From NCBI GenBank assembly GCA_017531985.1, contig JAFXJY010000028.1, forward strand, positions 1 to 61,863: a stretch of 61,863 nucleotides of DNA. The letters run 5' to 3'. The notes below the pieces were generated by a model, which was not told the origin of the DNA, did not search any database, and was given only the letters and a program-made list of their open reading frames with translations. Every line of letters starts with the position of its first letter. Position 1 is the first letter of the stretch. The translations under genes were made by a program, and so were the position numbers. Below are positions 27,046-35,143 of this stretch, in pieces. This DNA comes from Bacteroidaceae bacterium. GTDB lineage: Bacteria > Bacteroidota > Bacteroidia > Bacteroidales > Barnesiellaceae_A.

Positions 27046-29004
27046 TCATCGCACTACAACCTTCTTGACAACGGTCTTGCCATTGCTTACGATGTGTACC
27101 AAAGCTACGCCTCGGTATTGGGCAGCATCTAAGGTAACAGCTTGTCGACCGGTATTGCGAGCCAACACACGTCCGTCGAGGGCTATAAGTGTAGCGGTCA
27201 TCTCTTCGTCGGTCGAGGCTGCTACGGTAATGACACCATCGCCTGCCAGTGTCCGCACACGGAGTTCATCGCCCATCACACTCTCCACCGACTCGGGTGC
27301 ATCGGTGATGCGTATCATGTCGGCATTGATTACTCGTGCAGTTTTACCATCCACTACCATGGCTATGAGGTTGAGTTTGTCGGCATTTTGCACGATGGTA
27401 TATGACTTGGAATTGCCCGACTTATCGTAAACGACGGCTTCGTAGGGAATCTCTATTCCGTAGCTATACTCCACTACATCGCCGGCAGCGATAGTCGAAG
27501 GCAGACTGCCACTCTCGCCATAGAACGACGGATAGATGCCACGAGCCAAATCGTTGAAAGTCATGCTCACGTTGCGACCCTTATTCTGCCAGCCGCCTAC
27601 CCATTGCTTCATACCCGAGTATCTGTTATTTTGGAAGAAACCGGTCACACTATCCTCAGTGAGGACAAAGATAACACGCCAGTCGATGTTCTCCTTGGCC
27701 TCAGCCACACGCACCTTGGCACGAGCTGTTGCCCAGCTTCGGTCGCCATTGAAGTAGGCTTCTACCTTCACACCGGCTTCGGGTTGTTCCTTCATGATAT
27801 TGTCAAAGAGTGATACCCATGAGTTGGGAGCATCGAAACCATACTGACCGCTACCCCAAGGATGCTCGATATAAGTACGGTTGATCCATCCCGAGGGGAA
27901 TGCTGTACAACCCGCACCCGAGAGACCACCATCGTACTCGTCGACAACGAGCGAGGGGTTGGGCATACCGTTGTTGTTTTGTACGGCAATGGGAGCTATA
28001 TTGTCGGGGGCAACCTCTTTGAGCGAATCGATACCCCATATACCGGCAGGGCAGTTATCGCACCACACTCCGGTGTGATCCTCTATCACTACTCGACGAC
28101 GGAAGGTATTGGTTACCGACGATATGTAATCGGCTTGTACATCCGAGCCTTCAACTGTGGCCACAATGCTATAATCGATGGTCTCATTCAAGGCAATGGG
28201 AGCTACATGCGACAAGGTGAAAGAGGAGCTGCTGCCCGACTCGGCATCGACAGCGATTGTCTCGTTATACTCTACATCTTTATATTTCAAGCAGAAGTTG
28301 ACGTTACCGAGCTTGGAGGATTGGAAGTTCTTGATTTCGCCACCGAATGTGATTTGCTCTTGTTCATATACCACTCGGTCTAAGTCGATGTCAATGGCAA
28401 AATCGGTATCGGCACGCACCACTCTTACATCGTCGACACAGATAAGACTCTTGTCATAGCTCTGGTTGACAAGTGCAATGTAGATAGTCTCACCCACATA
28501 GTCGTCCAACGAAATAGAGTGCTGTATAAATTCGCCTTCAAAATAGTCCTCCGTAGCACCTATCTCCTCCTCGGCAACCTCCCATACAGGAGTTGCAGGG
28601 AAGTCCTCGGGCTTGCCACCTTGGGTCGAGATGAACACTTTCAGTCCGTCACGTTTGTTGGCATAGAATGCTTGCGACTTCCATTCCAAGCTGAAACCAT
28701 GACCGGGGATAAGCGTTGCCGGCAATACCAACCAGTCGTTGGCTTGTCCCGCAGGCTTGTATTGTGAGGTACTACCCACAAACATGTCGGTACTCGTATT
28801 GGTATCCTTGATAAGAATCCATGTATTACCCACCGAGAAACCTATCTGTTGCATAAAGTCGGAAGGAGTAAGATTGTCGACATCGTAGACACCAAGACCA
28901 CTCTTGTCGCCATCATTAAAGTCGTAATCGACCAAGACGGTCTCGGCATGAAGGGCACTCACTGTCAAAAGCAGTGCCGAGAATAGCGTAAATATTTTTT
29001 TCAT
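27046..29004 (-). CDS. Omp28-like thioredoxin-fold surface protein with T9SS sorting tail
   Basis: The 652-residue protein has a signal peptide (MKKIFTLFSALLLTVSALHA), then an N-terminal beta-sandwich of the choice-of-anchor J / cleaved-adhesin type (about 20-200; NDWLVLPATLIPG, ICVDDVRVV). The Omp28-type thioredoxin-like domain follows (about 315-560), with the redox-like motif GVWCDNCPAG. The last 80 residues form a T9SS type-A sorting domain (LIALDGRVLARNTGR, VHIVSNGKTVVKKVVVR). It should be exported by Sec, cross the outer membrane by T9SS and end up secreted or attached through A-LPS. Its physiological role is unknown; the CxxC-type pair suggests disulfide chemistry. Monocistronic. Confidence 0.85.
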   Translation of the reverse strand: MKKIFTLFSALLLTVSALHAETVLVDYDFNDGDKSGLGVYDVDNLTPSDFMQQIGFSVGNTWILIKDTNTSTDMFVGSTSQYKPAGQANDWLVLPATLIPGHGFSLEWKSQAFYANKRDGLKVFISTQGGKPEDFPATPVWEVAEEEIGATEDYFEGEFIQHSISLDDYVGETIYIALVNQSYDKSLICVDDVRVVRADTDFAIDIDLDRVVYEQEQITFGGEIKNFQSSKLGNVNFCLKYKDVEYNETIAVDAESGSSSSFTLSHVAPIALNETIDYSIVATVEGSDVQADYISSVTNTFRRRVVIEDHTGVWCDNCPAGIWGIDSLKEVAPDNIAPIAVQNNNGMPNPSLVVDEYDGGLSGAGCTAFPSGWINRTYIEHPWGSGQYGFDAPNSWVSLFDNIMKEQPEAGVKVEAYFNGDRSWATARAKVRVAEAKENIDWRVIFVLTEDSVTGFFQNNRYSGMKQWVGGWQNKGRNVSMTFNDLARGIYPSFYGESGSLPSTIAAGDVVEYSYGIEIPYEAVVYDKSGNSKSYTIVQNADKLNLIAMVVDGKTARVINADMIRITDAPESVESVMGDELRVRTLAGDGVITVAASTDEEMTATLIALDGRVLARNTGRQAVTLDAAQYRGVALVHIVSNGKTVVKKVVVR

Positions 29005-29160
29005 ATGTTTAGGAATTGGTTTTATCTGTTACAGAGTGCAAATAAACGAAAAAAGTAGCAAACACACACTATACACTGCTCTATTTTTCATTTTTTTAGG
29101 GTAACATTCATGAATTGCAATGTGCATATATAGAAGTTTCTTTACATCCGACACACCGCC
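29005..29160. other. Spacer upstream of the Omp28-like gene
   Basis: AT-rich leader/promoter region of the Omp28-like gene. No perfect -7 box is seen; the closest is TTTATTTG on the minus strand near 29045 (one mismatch). A short segment near 29126-29140 (TATAGAAGTTTCTTT) recalls one end of the family A inverted-repeat elements but the rest is not conserved. Confidence 0.3.
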
Positions 29161-29171
29161 ATCCATCAAGA

Positions 29172-29204
29172 GGGAAGGCATTGCCATCATAGCAATGCCT
29201 TCCC
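29172..29204 (-). terminator. Hairpin after the Na/Pi cotransporter gene
   Basis: GGGAAGGCATTGC and its perfect complement form a 13-bp stem with a 7-base loop, about 90 bases after the stop codon. There is no T tract, so this may be a processing or bidirectional barrier rather than a classical intrinsic terminator. Confidence 0.55.
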
Positions 29205-29292
29205 ATCCGGTTGTATCAATGAATCATCAAGGGAGTTTCAACAACTTGGGCTAATGAGATCTATTTCATCGCCGGCTGTGCCACCCTTGGGA

Positions 29293-31050
29293 TTAAATCT
29301 TATTTTTATGACGCGATTGTTGCTTCACAGCATCCACCACATTCACGATGTAGTCGCCCAGACTCTCAGCCTCGGCCACAACATCCATGTAGTAAATACC
29401 TTCTTGATAATCATACAACTTGGTATTGATATTCTCCATGTTGGACGAACGCAACTGATTACGGAAGTTATTTATCTCATTCTCCTTGTTGTAGGCTGCA
29501 ATAATATCGGCATTCTCACCCTTCGACAAGATGGTTACAAGACCTTCAAGAGCATCGGCATCGAGCGACAAAAGAGCATCGATGTTCGACATAACCGGTT
29601 CGCTAAACTTCACACCGGCCTCCTGCTTGCGTACAAGAGTTCGAGCCAGGTTATAACAACAGTCACCTATACTCTCTATCTCGGTAACCATCGTGAGCAT
29701 GGCATTTACCTGCAACTTACCATCATAACTCAATCGGCCACTCACCACCTTGTTCAAGAACGATGCAATCTCTATCTCCATGCGGTCGCATATCTGCTCA
29801 TACTTCTCAATGCGACTGTACAACTTAGAGTAATCCTCACTACCTTCCTTCTCATGCAAGAGGTCTTGCACCATACCAAACATGCGACGCACACGCTCGG
29901 CATAGACTACTATCTCTTGACGAGCCTGCGGCAAGTTAAGTTCCGATGCACCCATCATACCGGTATTGATAAACTTGAGCTGGAACTCCTCGTCGTTGTT
30001 CGACTTCTGCTTGATAACCGATGTAACAATCTTCTCATACAGATTGATAAACCATATCATAATCAAGACATTGCACACGTTAAATACCGAGTGGAACAAT
30101 GCCAAAGAGAATGAAACAGTCGTTACCTCCTCGGGCGAAAGACCACCACCACTGGAAGCCGAATTGAGAATTTGTGCCATCTCCTCAGTCGAAATTCCGT
30201 TAATCTGACCCACAAGAGCCGCAATCATGCGTGTAAAAGGATAGAACAATATCAGCATCCAACACACACCGAACATATTGAACAAGAAGTGAGCAAAGGC
30301 AGCACGCTTGGCCGACACGTTGGCCGAGAGGGCAGCCATATTGGCTGTAATGGTAGTACCTATATTTTCACCCAACACCATCGCCGCGGCTATCTCAAAC
30401 GATACCCATCCTTGGCTACACATAATTAATGTAATGGCCATCATGGCACTCGACGACTGCATGATAACGGTAAGTATCGTTCCTATAAGCATAAACAACA
30501 ATACCGAACCATAACCCATGTTGGTGTAATTATTCAAAAATTCAAGAGCTGCCGCATTCTCTTTCAAGTCGGGTACAGAGCTCTTCATCTCACCCAATCC
30601 CATAAACAACAGCGAGAAACCTATCAGGAACTCACCCCAGTAACGCCACTGATTGTTCTTAGAGAAAATCAAGGGAATGGAGATAGCCAGAATAGGAAAC
30701 ACCATTGACGATATATCGACCGAAAAACCAAACAAGGATACAATCCATGCCGTTACCGTAGTACCCACATTGGCACCCATGATAACTGCGATAGACTGTG
30801 TCAACGACAACAGACCGGCATTGACAAAACTTACCACCATTACGGTTGTTGCTGACGATGATTGAATCAATGCTGTGATAAGAATACCGGTAAATACTCC
30901 GGCAAAACGATTGTTGGTCATCGAGGAGAGAATACCTTGCATGCGGTCTCCGGCAGCCTTCTGCAAACCCTCACTCATAATTTTCATACCATAGAGAAAC
31001 AGGCCTAACGAGCCTATAAGTTTCAATAAATCAAAAAACGAGTAATCCAT
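29293..31050 (-). CDS. Na/Pi cotransporter family protein with PhoU-like tail
   Basis: The 585-residue inner-membrane protein belongs to the NptA/YjbB group. The two symmetrical QSSSA motifs are present (ALIQSSSATTVMVVSFVNAG near residue 60 and TVIMQSSSAMMAITLIMCSQ near 205), each with GxNxGTT partners (GANVGTTVTAWIV and GENIGTTITANMA). Residues 1-340 give eight or more membrane helices; the remaining part is helical and PhoU-like (EIESIGDCCYNLART, EAESLGDYIVNVVD). It is expected to move phosphate with sodium, direction unclear. Monocistronic, with its own promoter. Confidence 0.92.
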   Translation of the reverse strand: MDYSFFDLLKLIGSLGLFLYGMKIMSEGLQKAAGDRMQGILSSMTNNRFAGVFTGILITALIQSSSATTVMVVSFVNAGLLSLTQSIAVIMGANVGTTVTAWIVSLFGFSVDISSMVFPILAISIPLIFSKNNQWRYWGEFLIGFSLLFMGLGEMKSSVPDLKENAAALEFLNNYTNMGYGSVLLFMLIGTILTVIMQSSSAMMAITLIMCSQGWVSFEIAAAMVLGENIGTTITANMAALSANVSAKRAAFAHFLFNMFGVCWMLILFYPFTRMIAALVGQINGISTEEMAQILNSASSGGGLSPEEVTTVSFSLALFHSVFNVCNVLIMIWFINLYEKIVTSVIKQKSNNDEEFQLKFINTGMMGASELNLPQARQEIVVYAERVRRMFGMVQDLLHEKEGSEDYSKLYSRIEKYEQICDRMEIEIASFLNKVVSGRLSYDGKLQVNAMLTMVTEIESIGDCCYNLARTLVRKQEAGVKFSEPVMSNIDALLSLDADALEGLVTILSKGENADIIAAYNKENEINNFRNQLRSSNMENINTKLYDYQEGIYYMDVVAEAESLGDYIVNVVDAVKQQSRHKNKI

Positions 31051-31135
31051 TAGGTTTAATTTACATTAATTATTGGGTTCTTTCGACAATTAATCTTATT
31101 TTAGCAACGTAAAACCAAGTTGCCGAATTTGTTTG

Positions 31136-31168
31136 CAAAAATAAACAAATAAAAATATTTGTAACAAG
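31136..31168 (-). promoter_or_regulatory. Promoter of the Na/Pi cotransporter gene
   Basis: TATTTTTG (31143-31136, minus strand) fits the -7 consensus; CTTG (31168-31165) lies 21 bases upstream as a -33 element. The box is 86 bases ahead of the ATG. Divergent from the nucleoside kinase gene. Confidence 0.6.
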
Positions 31169-31224
31169 ATTGTAATAACGATTTTGCATTTGTTTCAGAT
31201 TTTAACATTTTAAACCCACCCATT

Positions 31225-32898
31225 ATGGAGAAAACTATCAAGGTGTACTGCCATAACACCCACTCTTACCTTAATGTAGATGGTGGTGAAAAACTCATCT
31301 CCATCATCAAGCGGCTCGATATAAAGAACGAATACCGTCACCTCACAGCAAGAGTCAACAATAAATCGGAAAGTCTCGATTTTCGCGTGTACAACGCCTG
31401 TGATATAGAATTTGTCAACATATGCGACCCCTCCGGCCGACGTGTCTATGAACGTTCGTTGTGCTTTATCCTCTACAAAGCCATTCACGAACTATACCCC
31501 GATGTAGACCTTCGCATCGAGCATTCCATCTCCAATGGCAAATATTGTCTGCTAAACGATGGCAAAACCGTTCCATCGATTGAGATGATTGACAACATAC
31601 GCCAACGCATGCAAGAGATAGTCGAACGCGATATACCCTTTGAGCAGCACATCGCTCACACCGAGGATGTTATCAAGATTTTTGAAAAACAGAACCTCCC
31701 CGAAAAGGTCGATTTACTACGCTCCTCGGGCGACCTTTACACCACATACTATCTCTTGGACGATCTGGCCGACATCTATTACAGCTGGCTTGCCCCATCG
31801 ACCGGCTACATACAAGTCTTCGACATTCGTCCGTATGCCAACGGTATTCTGCTACTTCCGCCCGATAAAGCCCAGCCTCACAAAGTTGCTCAACCCATCG
31901 AGCAAATCAAGATGCTGAAAGCATTCGATGAATACAACACATTCAACCAAATCATCGGACTCAATGGTGTGGGAAAACTCAATCGTGCCATCGACGAAGA
32001 CAGAGCTTCCACCCTCGTTCAAGTAGCCGAGGCTCTTCATGAAAAACAGATCGCCTCCATCGCCGAAGAGATAGCCCATCGGTTCCAAGAAGGAAAGTCT
32101 CGCATCGTTCTCATATCGGGACCTTCCTCTTCGGGCAAAACGACATTCTCCAAACGACTCTCCATACAGTTGATGACCAACCGTCTCATTCCGGCAGCCA
32201 TCTCACTTGACGATTACTTTGTCAATCGTGTCAATACACCACTTGACGAAAATGGCGAGTATGACTACGAATCGCTATACGCTCTCGACTTACAACGATT
32301 CAACAGCGACTTGAAACGACTCATCGATGGCGATACCGTAGCACTCCCCACCTACGACTTCAAAAGCGGAAGCCGCGTAGAGACCGGTAAAACCATGCAA
32401 CTGACACCACACACCGTTCTTATACTCGAAGGCATACATGCACTCAACCCCGAGCTGACAACATCGGTACCCGAGGAACAGAAATTCCGCATCTACGCAT
32501 CGGCTCTCACATCACTCTCCATCGACGATCACAATTGCATCCCCACTACCGACAATCGTCTGCTGCGACGCATCGTTCGCGATGCCAAGACCCGAGGAGT
32601 ATCGCCCAAAGATACCATAGCCCGATGGGAAAGTGTACGTCGCGGAGAAGACCGCTGGATATTCCCTTACCAAGAGAATGCCGATGCCATGTTCAACTCA
32701 TCGCTGCTCTTCGAGCTTGCCGTTATTCGCGACTATGCTATTCCGGTGTTACGCTCCGTTCCCCGCAACTGTCCCGAGTATGCCGAAGCTGCTCGACTAC
32801 TGAAATTCCTCCACTATTTCCGTTCATTACCCATGAAAGAGATACCACCCACCTCCCTTTTGCGTGAATTTCTGGGCGGAAGTAGTTTCAAATACTAA
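31225..32898 (+). CDS. Nucleoside kinase (uridine kinase-like) with TGS/ThrRS-like N-terminal part
   Basis: The 557-residue protein combines an N-terminal region like the TGS and second additional domains of threonyl-tRNA synthetase (about 1-200) with a C-terminal P-loop kinase of the uridine kinase/phosphoribulokinase type. The Walker A motif is SGPSSSGKTTFSKRLSIQL (near residue 298-315), followed by the ISLDDYFVNR acidic loop, TYDFKSGSRV and LILEGIHALNP, all typical of uridine kinases. It probably phosphorylates a nucleoside with ATP or GTP; the role of the N-terminal part is unknown. Such fusions are common in Bacteroidota and Firmicutes. Its stop codon is immediately followed by the element at 32899. 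Confidence 0.88.
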   Translation: MEKTIKVYCHNTHSYLNVDGGEKLISIIKRLDIKNEYRHLTARVNNKSESLDFRVYNACDIEFVNICDPSGRRVYERSLCFILYKAIHELYPDVDLRIEHSISNGKYCLLNDGKTVPSIEMIDNIRQRMQEIVERDIPFEQHIAHTEDVIKIFEKQNLPEKVDLLRSSGDLYTTYYLLDDLADIYYSWLAPSTGYIQVFDIRPYANGILLLPPDKAQPHKVAQPIEQIKMLKAFDEYNTFNQIIGLNGVGKLNRAIDEDRASTLVQVAEALHEKQIASIAEEIAHRFQEGKSRIVLISGPSSSGKTTFSKRLSIQLMTNRLIPAAISLDDYFVNRVNTPLDENGEYDYESLYALDLQRFNSDLKRLIDGDTVALPTYDFKSGSRVETGKTMQLTPHTVLILEGIHALNPELTTSVPEEQKFRIYASALTSLSIDDHNCIPTTDNRLLRRIVRDAKTRGVSPKDTIARWESVRRGEDRWIFPYQENADAMFNSSLLFELAVIRDYAIPVLRSVPRNCPEYAEAARLLKFLHYFRSLPMKEIPPTSLLREFLGGSSFKY

Positions 32899-33090
32899 GA
32901 ATCTGTTTTAATTTTATTTCGAGATTATTGGAGGACTATTTTTGAGCAGATATTCATTGGGGAGATGCCGGGAATAGCAAGCTATTTTCAAATTCCCGAA
33001 ATGAATATCTGCCGAAAAGAGGCTCAATGAAGCCGAAACTATTCTTAGCAATAGCGAATTAACTTGTTTAATAAAATTCAAAACAGATTC
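32899..33090. mobile_element. MITE-like inverted-repeat element, family B
   Basis: A 192-bp element with about 20-bp terminal inverted repeats: GAATCTGTTTTAATTTTATT on the left and the complement of GAATCTGTTTTGAATTTTATT on the right (one extra base). Inside lie nested palindromes: GCAGATATTCATT (32947-32959) against AATGAATATCTGC (32999-33011 region), and CGGGAAT against ATTCCCG with AGCAAGCT between. The left end starts on the base after the kinase TAA stop. No coding potential. Similar in length and plan to family A, but the sequences differ. Confidence 0.75.
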
Positions 33091-33120
33091 ATAAATCACA
33101 CAATTCATTGCGATTTATAT

Positions 33121-33128
33121 TATCTTTG
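33121..33128 (+). promoter_or_regulatory. Promoter -7 box of the Bax-inhibitor-1 gene
   Basis: TATCTTTG, a perfect -7 box, 28 bases before the ATG. The -33 region falls within 10 bases of the right end of the family B element, so the element edge borders the promoter. Confidence 0.6.
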
Positions 33129-33155
33129 CAGCTATAAATATTTTGAAGAATCTTT

Positions 33156-33842
33156 ATGAGAAATCCAACCCTGACCCATAGCAACACCGACATCCTTTCG
33201 ATGGTCATGCGGCAAGTATATGTACGCATGTTTATAGCACTGCTTGTCACCGCCTTTACAGCCCTGTTTACAGCATCCAACCCTGCTATTTTTACCACCA
33301 TCTTCGACAATAGGATCTTACTCGTCAGTATCTTTATCGCCGAGGTAGCTCTGGTTGTCGCTCTATCGGCAGCCATCGATCGTCTGAGCAACACCATGGC
33401 CAATCTCATGCTACTCTTATATGCGATTCTCAATGGTATTACATTATCATGTATCTTCTTTATCTACACGTTAGGCTCCATTGCTTACACATTCTTTATA
33501 GCAGCCGGAGTCTATCTCGCTATGTCGATATATGGATTTGTTACCAAGAGCAACCTCAACACCTTTGGTACCTACTGCATCATGGGATTACTGGGTATTA
33601 TCATTGCCTCGCTTGTCAATATTTTTATCGGAAGCGACACAATGCAATGGATTATCAGCTTCTTGGGTGTTGCTATCTTTATGGGTCTCACAGCATGGGA
33701 CACACAGAAGATTAAACAGGCAGCATACTATGCCGACCCCTCACAAGTGACTCGTCTGGCAGTTATAGGAGCATTGTCGCTATATCTTGATTTCATTAAT
33801 ATATTCATATATTTATTGCGTTTCTTCGGCAAACGCAACTAA
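33156..33842 (+). CDS. Bax inhibitor-1/YccA family membrane protein
   Basis: The 228-residue protein has seven predicted membrane helices after a short cytoplasmic N-terminus (MRNPTLTHSNTDILSMVM). It carries family segments such as NGITLSCIFFIYTLGSIAYT, and near the C-terminus FMGLTAWDTQKIKQAAYYAD and GALSLYLDFINIFIYLLRF with the two conserved aspartates of the BI-1 calcium-leak pore. The family is linked to calcium leak and to FtsH-associated membrane quality control in bacteria. Followed after 24 bases by the U32 gene, so possibly one operon. Confidence 0.92.
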   Translation: MRNPTLTHSNTDILSMVMRQVYVRMFIALLVTAFTALFTASNPAIFTTIFDNRILLVSIFIAEVALVVALSAAIDRLSNTMANLMLLLYAILNGITLSCIFFIYTLGSIAYTFFIAAGVYLAMSIYGFVTKSNLNTFGTYCIMGLLGIIIASLVNIFIGSDTMQWIISFLGVAIFMGLTAWDTQKIKQAAYYADPSQVTRLAVIGALSLYLDFINIFIYLLRFFGKRN

Positions 33843-33866
33843 TCACCCCACAAGACAACACTACAT

Positions 33867-35117
33867 ATGAGAAGAGAAGAATTTGAAATAATGGCACCGG
33901 TAGGTTGCTATGAGTCACTGCAAGCAGCTATTCAGAGTGGAGCCAATTCGATATATTTCGGTATCGAAGGGTTAAATATGCGAGCCCGTTCATCGGTCAA
34001 TTTCACCATTGACGACCTGCATAATATAGCCCGAATATGTGAAGAAAACGGATTGAAGAGTTATTTGACAGTCAACACCATCATCTACGACAATGACATG
34101 GAATTGATGCGTAAGATTATCGACGCAGCCCATCAAGCCGGCATTTCAGCCATCATAGCCAGCGATGTAGCAGCCATGACCTATGCCCGCAGCGTGGGGG
34201 TTGAAGTACACTTATCGACACAACTCAACATCTCGAACGTCGAAGCTCTGCGTTTCTATGCACAATTTGCCGATGTCGTTGTATTGGCTCGTGAACTGAA
34301 CATGGAACAAGTAGCACACATATACCGAACCATACAAGAAGAGAACATTACAGGCCCTGCCGGCAAACCTATACGCATCGAAATGTTCTGTCATGGAGCA
34401 TTGTGCATGGCAGTATCGGGCAAATGCTATCTGAGTCTGCATCAGATGAACCACTCGGCCAACCGTGGTGGATGTATGCAGATATGTCGCCGTTCTTACG
34501 ATGTTACCGACCGCGAGACCGGTGAAGAACTAAACATCGAGAACCAATACATCATGTCACCCAAAGACCTTAAAACCATACACTTCCTCAACCGCCTTGT
34601 CGACTCGGGAGTGAGAGTATTCAAGATTGAAGGTCGAGCCCGCGGACCGGAATATGTCAGCCAAGTTGTATCCTGCTACAACGAAGCCATTGAAGCATGC
34701 CTTGACGGCACATTTACCGATGAACGCATCGAACAATGGAACTCTCGACTCGCCACCGTTTTCAATCGGGGTTTCTGGGATGGTTACTATCTGGGACAAC
34801 GACTGGGCGAATGGTCAAAGAATTACGGTTCATCGGCTACCAAACGCAAAGAATACATCGGCAAGGGTATTAAATACTTCTCCAACATTGGTGTGGCCGA
34901 ATTTCTCTTGGAGAGTGGCGAACTTGCTGTGGGTGACGAGATACTTATCACAGGTCCTACAACAGGTGCCATTTTTGTAACAGTCGAAGAAATACGTGTT
35001 GCTCTCAAACCCGTCGACAAAGCTGTCAAAGGACAACACTTCTCTATCCGTCTTGACAGCAAAATAAGACCGTCCGACAAACTATACAAATGGGTTGACA
35101 CCAACCGCCAACAATAA
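33867..35117 (+). CDS. U32 family protein (peptidase/RNA hydroxylation type)
   Basis: The 416-residue protein shows the U32 start EIMAPVGCYESLQAAIQSGA, a TIM-barrel-like middle, and the cysteine cluster that binds a 4Fe-4S centre: FCHGALCMAVSGKCYLS followed by RGGCMQICRRSYDV. Further signatures are YIMSPKDLKTI and VFKIEGRARGPEYVSQVV. Members such as TrhP, RlhA and UbiU act in prephenate- or oxygen-independent hydroxylation of tRNA, rRNA or quinones rather than as proteases. This one most resembles the TrhP-like group, so a tRNA uridine hydroxylation role is a reasonable inference. It probably shares a transcript with the upstream BI-1 gene. Confidence 0.85.
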   Translation: MRREEFEIMAPVGCYESLQAAIQSGANSIYFGIEGLNMRARSSVNFTIDDLHNIARICEENGLKSYLTVNTIIYDNDMELMRKIIDAAHQAGISAIIASDVAAMTYARSVGVEVHLSTQLNISNVEALRFYAQFADVVVLARELNMEQVAHIYRTIQEENITGPAGKPIRIEMFCHGALCMAVSGKCYLSLHQMNHSANRGGCMQICRRSYDVTDRETGEELNIENQYIMSPKDLKTIHFLNRLVDSGVRVFKIEGRARGPEYVSQVVSCYNEAIEACLDGTFTDERIEQWNSRLATVFNRGFWDGYYLGQRLGEWSKNYGSSATKRKEYIGKGIKYFSNIGVAEFLLESGELAVGDEILITGPTTGAIFVTVEEIRVALKPVDKAVKGQHFSIRLDSKIRPSDKLYKWVDTNRQQ

Positions 35118-35143
35118 CCAATCATCCAATCACCAAATCAAAT

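Noticed and set aside
29254..30114. A 286-codon open frame on the plus strand
   Set aside because: It lies antisense within the Na/Pi cotransporter gene, whose motifs are unmistakable; the antisense peptide has no family features and is a composition shadow.
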